From: Eubacterium sp. CAG:252
GTDB lineage: Bacteria > Bacillota > Clostridia > Lachnospirales > Lachnospiraceae
Direction of reading: 5' to 3'
NCBI GenBank assembly: GCA_000436535.1
Contig: FR886323.1
Span: 36,256-42,399, forward strand
Length of the DNA: 6,144 nucleotides
Both the position numbers and the translations under genes were made by a program. The notes under the pieces were generated by a model. The model did no database searches, was not told the DNA's origin, and saw nothing but the letters and a program-made list of their open reading frames with translations. This document shows positions 4,423 to 6,144 of the stretch, one piece after another. Numbering within the stretch: position 1 is the first letter of the stretch; each line of letters begins with the position of its first letter.

Positions 4423-6144
4423 TTATGCCATACCATTAATTACATTATATGTACTGCCATTATAATTAACTGTTCCTGTATAATCCCAGTCTACCATACC
4501 ATTCTGTACATAGAACTTAGCACCATTGTAATCAACTATCGCTGTTGTCCAGTTGATTGTTCCTCCTGATACATAGAACCATGCATCATTGTAATATATA
4601 AGTCCGGCGTAATCCCAGTTGATTGTTCCACCTGACACATAGAACCACATATCATTATAGTATACAAGTCCGGCATAATCCCAGTTTATCATACCTCCTG
4701 ATATCATAAACCAGATACCATTATAACTTGTAAGACCTATATAATCCCAGTCTAATATTCCTCCTGATACATAGAACCAGATGTCATTATAATATACAAG
4801 TCCTGTGTAATCCCAGTCTATCATACCTCCGGATACGTAGAACCATACATCATTATAGTATGTAAGTCCAGCATAATTCCAATCTACCATACCGCCTGAT
4901 ACATAGAACCAGATACCGTTATAATCTGCAAGTCCTGTATAGCCCCAGTCTATTGTTCCATTATCTACATAGAACCACAAGCCCTCGTAATTCACAAGAC
5001 CTGCGTAGTCGCTATTGACCTTACCATTCTCAATATATACCCAGTTTTCATTATCTAATATAAGGCTTGTATATGTTGTATCAACAATACCATTACTTAC
5101 ATAATATCTGTTGCCTTCGTAATCTGCAAAGCCTGTGTATGTTGTATCTATGTTTCCATTATTAAAATATTTTAACTGACCATCAACATCTCTCAAGCCT
5201 GTATATGTATCCTTCTTATTGACTGTTACTGTACAGCTTGCTGTCTTTCCATTCTCACTTGTAGCTGTGATTACTGCTGTTCCGGCACTCTTTGCTGTTA
5301 CTGTTCCGTTAGCATCTACTATTGCCACGTTAGTATCACTACTACTCCAAATAATCTTCTTAGAAAATGTTGTATTATTAGGATAACATGTAGCTGTTAA
5401 AGCAACACTCTCTCCTTCTTTAATTGTCATCTCACTTTCACTTATGTTAATATCTATCAATGGTATATTACCATTTTCATCGCTTAAGACAACTTTTCTT
5501 TCCTGTTTACTTCCATCATACATAACCCATTGAATTGTTATATATTCGGCATCTTGAACATCTATTCCTTCAAATACAAATCTTCCGTTATTATTAATAT
5601 TAATCTTTGTTCCCAAAATATACATATCAGCTATCTGTGCTGTAGCACCCTTTATATAAAGTTTACCATCCTTATTAATAGCCTCATCTATACGAAACGG
5701 AACTTCTGGACAATAATTAGATGCAAATGATGTTGTGCCTGTAAAACTATTAGAACCTGATATACTAACCTCTCCATGTCTATATGAAGTTATATATGAA
5801 AATGACATATATCTTGCATATAATGAAACCGCATTAATACTTGATGCTCTTAAACCACCAAGTACATATATATTTCCTGTTACTGTTACATTGGACAATG
5901 TAACAACTGCTTCTGGTCCTATATAAACATCTCCATTTATTGTTTTATTACTTACTGTTGTATTGCTTGTATATACTGTTACATTTTCTAATGGTGAAAT
6001 TGTATTATATCTATTATCTTCAATTACTTCAAAATCTGCTATTGATAAATCCGCATTTTCATCATAACTACTTACATTCGTATTGTATATTATCCTACTA
6101 TTGTTAAATTTATCATATACATATATATATTTTATCTCCCATAT
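4423..6144 (-). CDS. Large surface/secreted protein with Ig-like domain and 22-residue repeats (5' end outside window)
   Basis: The frame stays open to the window edge, so 573 residues of a longer protein are visible; a TTG at 5898 is only an internal codon. In visible numbering, about 35-135 is a Val/Thr/Asn-rich stretch with short repeated strands (NVTVTGNIYVLG and similar), typical of a right-handed beta-solenoid. About 150-225 looks like a beta-sandwich. About 230-310 matches a bacterial Ig-like Big_2 domain (EGESVALTATCYPNN, IIWSSSDTNVAIVDANGTV, SAGTAVITAT). From 314 to the end there are twelve ~22-residue repeats with the pattern YxGLxxYNxxWFYVSGGxxxWD, related in style to cell-wall-binding and glucan-binding repeats. 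No LPXTG-type anchor follows, so non-covalent wall attachment through the repeats is the likely mode, and a signal peptide should lie beyond the window. Its ligand or job, perhaps adhesion or polysaccharide binding, cannot be told. I assign no gene name. Confidence 0.88.
   Translation of the reverse strand: MWEIKYIYVYDKFNNSRIIYNTNVSSYDENADLSIADFEVIEDNRYNTISPLENVTVYTSNTTVSNKTINGDVYIGPEAVVTLSNVTVTGNIYVLGGLRASSINAVSLYARYMSFSYITSYRHGEVSISGSNSFTGTTSFASNYCPEVPFRIDEAINKDGKLYIKGATAQIADMYILGTKININNNGRFVFEGIDVQDAEYITIQWVMYDGSKQERKVVLSDENGNIPLIDINISESEMTIKEGESVALTATCYPNNTTFSKKIIWSSSDTNVAIVDANGTVTAKSAGTAVITATSENGKTASCTVTVNKKDTYTGLRDVDGQLKYFNNGNIDTTYTGFADYEGNRYYVSNGIVDTTYTSLILDNENWVYIENGKVNSDYAGLVNYEGLWFYVDNGTIDWGYTGLADYNGIWFYVSGGMVDWNYAGLTYYNDVWFYVSGGMIDWDYTGLVYYNDIWFYVSGGILDWDYIGLTSYNGIWFMISGGMINWDYAGLVYYNDMWFYVSGGTINWDYAGLIYYNDAWFYVSGGTINWTTAIVDYNGAKFYVQNGMVDWDYTGTVNYNGSTYNVINGMA
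4426..5205 (-). repeat. Twelve tandem 66-bp units encoding 22-residue wall-binding-like repeats
   Basis: Reading from 5205 downwards, ten units of exactly 22 codons are followed by one of 21 codons (the TAIVDYNG unit, which has lost one residue at its start) and a last one of 19 codons that ends the protein. Units 1-3 are divergent (for example YTGLRDVDGQLKYFNNG). Units 4-10 share the tryptophan core WFYVSGGxxxWD with only small changes (unit 8 has WFMISGG). The near-identity of the inner units suggests recent amplification or homogenisation by slippage or recombination, so copy number probably varies between strains. Confidence 0.92.
5215..5457 (-). other. Bacterial Ig-like (Big_2) domain coding segment
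   Basis: This part of the surface-protein gene encodes about 80 residues with the order of motifs usual in Big_2 domains: an EGESVALTATCYPNN strand pair, the WSSSD turn, VAIVDANGTVTAKSAGTAVITAT, and a closing ASCTVTV strand. Such domains act as spacers or adhesive modules in surface proteins of many Firmicutes. It sits directly before the repeat array and would hold the upstream solenoid part away from the wall-binding tail. Confidence 0.88.

Noticed and set aside
4285..4569. Plus-strand open frame of 94 codons over the 3' end of the surface-protein gene
   Set aside because: It overlaps the repeat array in antisense and has a low-complexity Ile/Tyr/Cys composition, with no convincing ribosome site.
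4426..5205. CRISPR array or tandem DNA satellite suggested by the regular 66-bp period
   Set aside because: The units are continuous codons of one open frame, differ at third positions and encode an aromatic protein repeat. There are no spacers between constant repeats.
5530..5926. Two plus-strand open frames of 63-66 codons opposite the surface-protein gene
   Set aside because: Both are antisense shadows of the long minus-strand frame that stays open to the window edge.

Overview
The window looks like a chromosomal segment of a low-GC Gram-positive anaerobe, most probably a Lachnospiraceae-type Clostridium relative (Lachnospira/Roseburia/Butyrivibrio-like). This rests on AT-rich spacers, GGAGG-type ribosome sites, a clostridial class I PurE, and a large surface protein built from a beta-solenoid-like part, a bacterial Ig-like domain and aromatic 22-residue repeats of a kind common in gut Lachnospiraceae. 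The genus is inference. Every gene reads on the minus strand, so the transcriptional order runs from high to low coordinates.

Layout in transcription order. (1) 6144-4423: the 3' part of a large surface or secreted protein. It enters from outside the window and ends in twelve ~22-residue repeats. (2) 4422-4150: a spacer with a 23-bp perfect palindrome and a good sigma-A-like promoter with an extended -10. (3) 4149-2839: a 436-residue SMC/ABC-type AAA ATPase with no attached nuclease domain. (4) 2741-2166: a 191-residue protein with a PD-(D/E)XK-like nuclease core. (5) 1847-897: a 316-residue membrane protein of unknown function with about five membrane segments. (6) 560-60: purE of purine biosynthesis, behind its own probable promoter and a ~170-nt leader.

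The three middle genes are visibly richer in A+T than purE and the repeat gene, are not housekeeping genes, and sit between a metabolic gene and a surface-protein gene. This is the usual look of an acquired accessory cassette. The best candidate for an undescribed system is the ATPase plus PD-(D/E)XK-like pair. The ATPase resembles the OLD/PtuA/AriA class of defence ATPases but has no TOPRIM domain, and the small neighbour would supply the missing nuclease. The membrane protein may be a third component, but it lies 318 bp further on with its own possible promoter. Function in phage defence is inference from domain logic, not shown by the sequence.

No tRNA, rRNA, CRISPR array, transposase or integrase gene was found.
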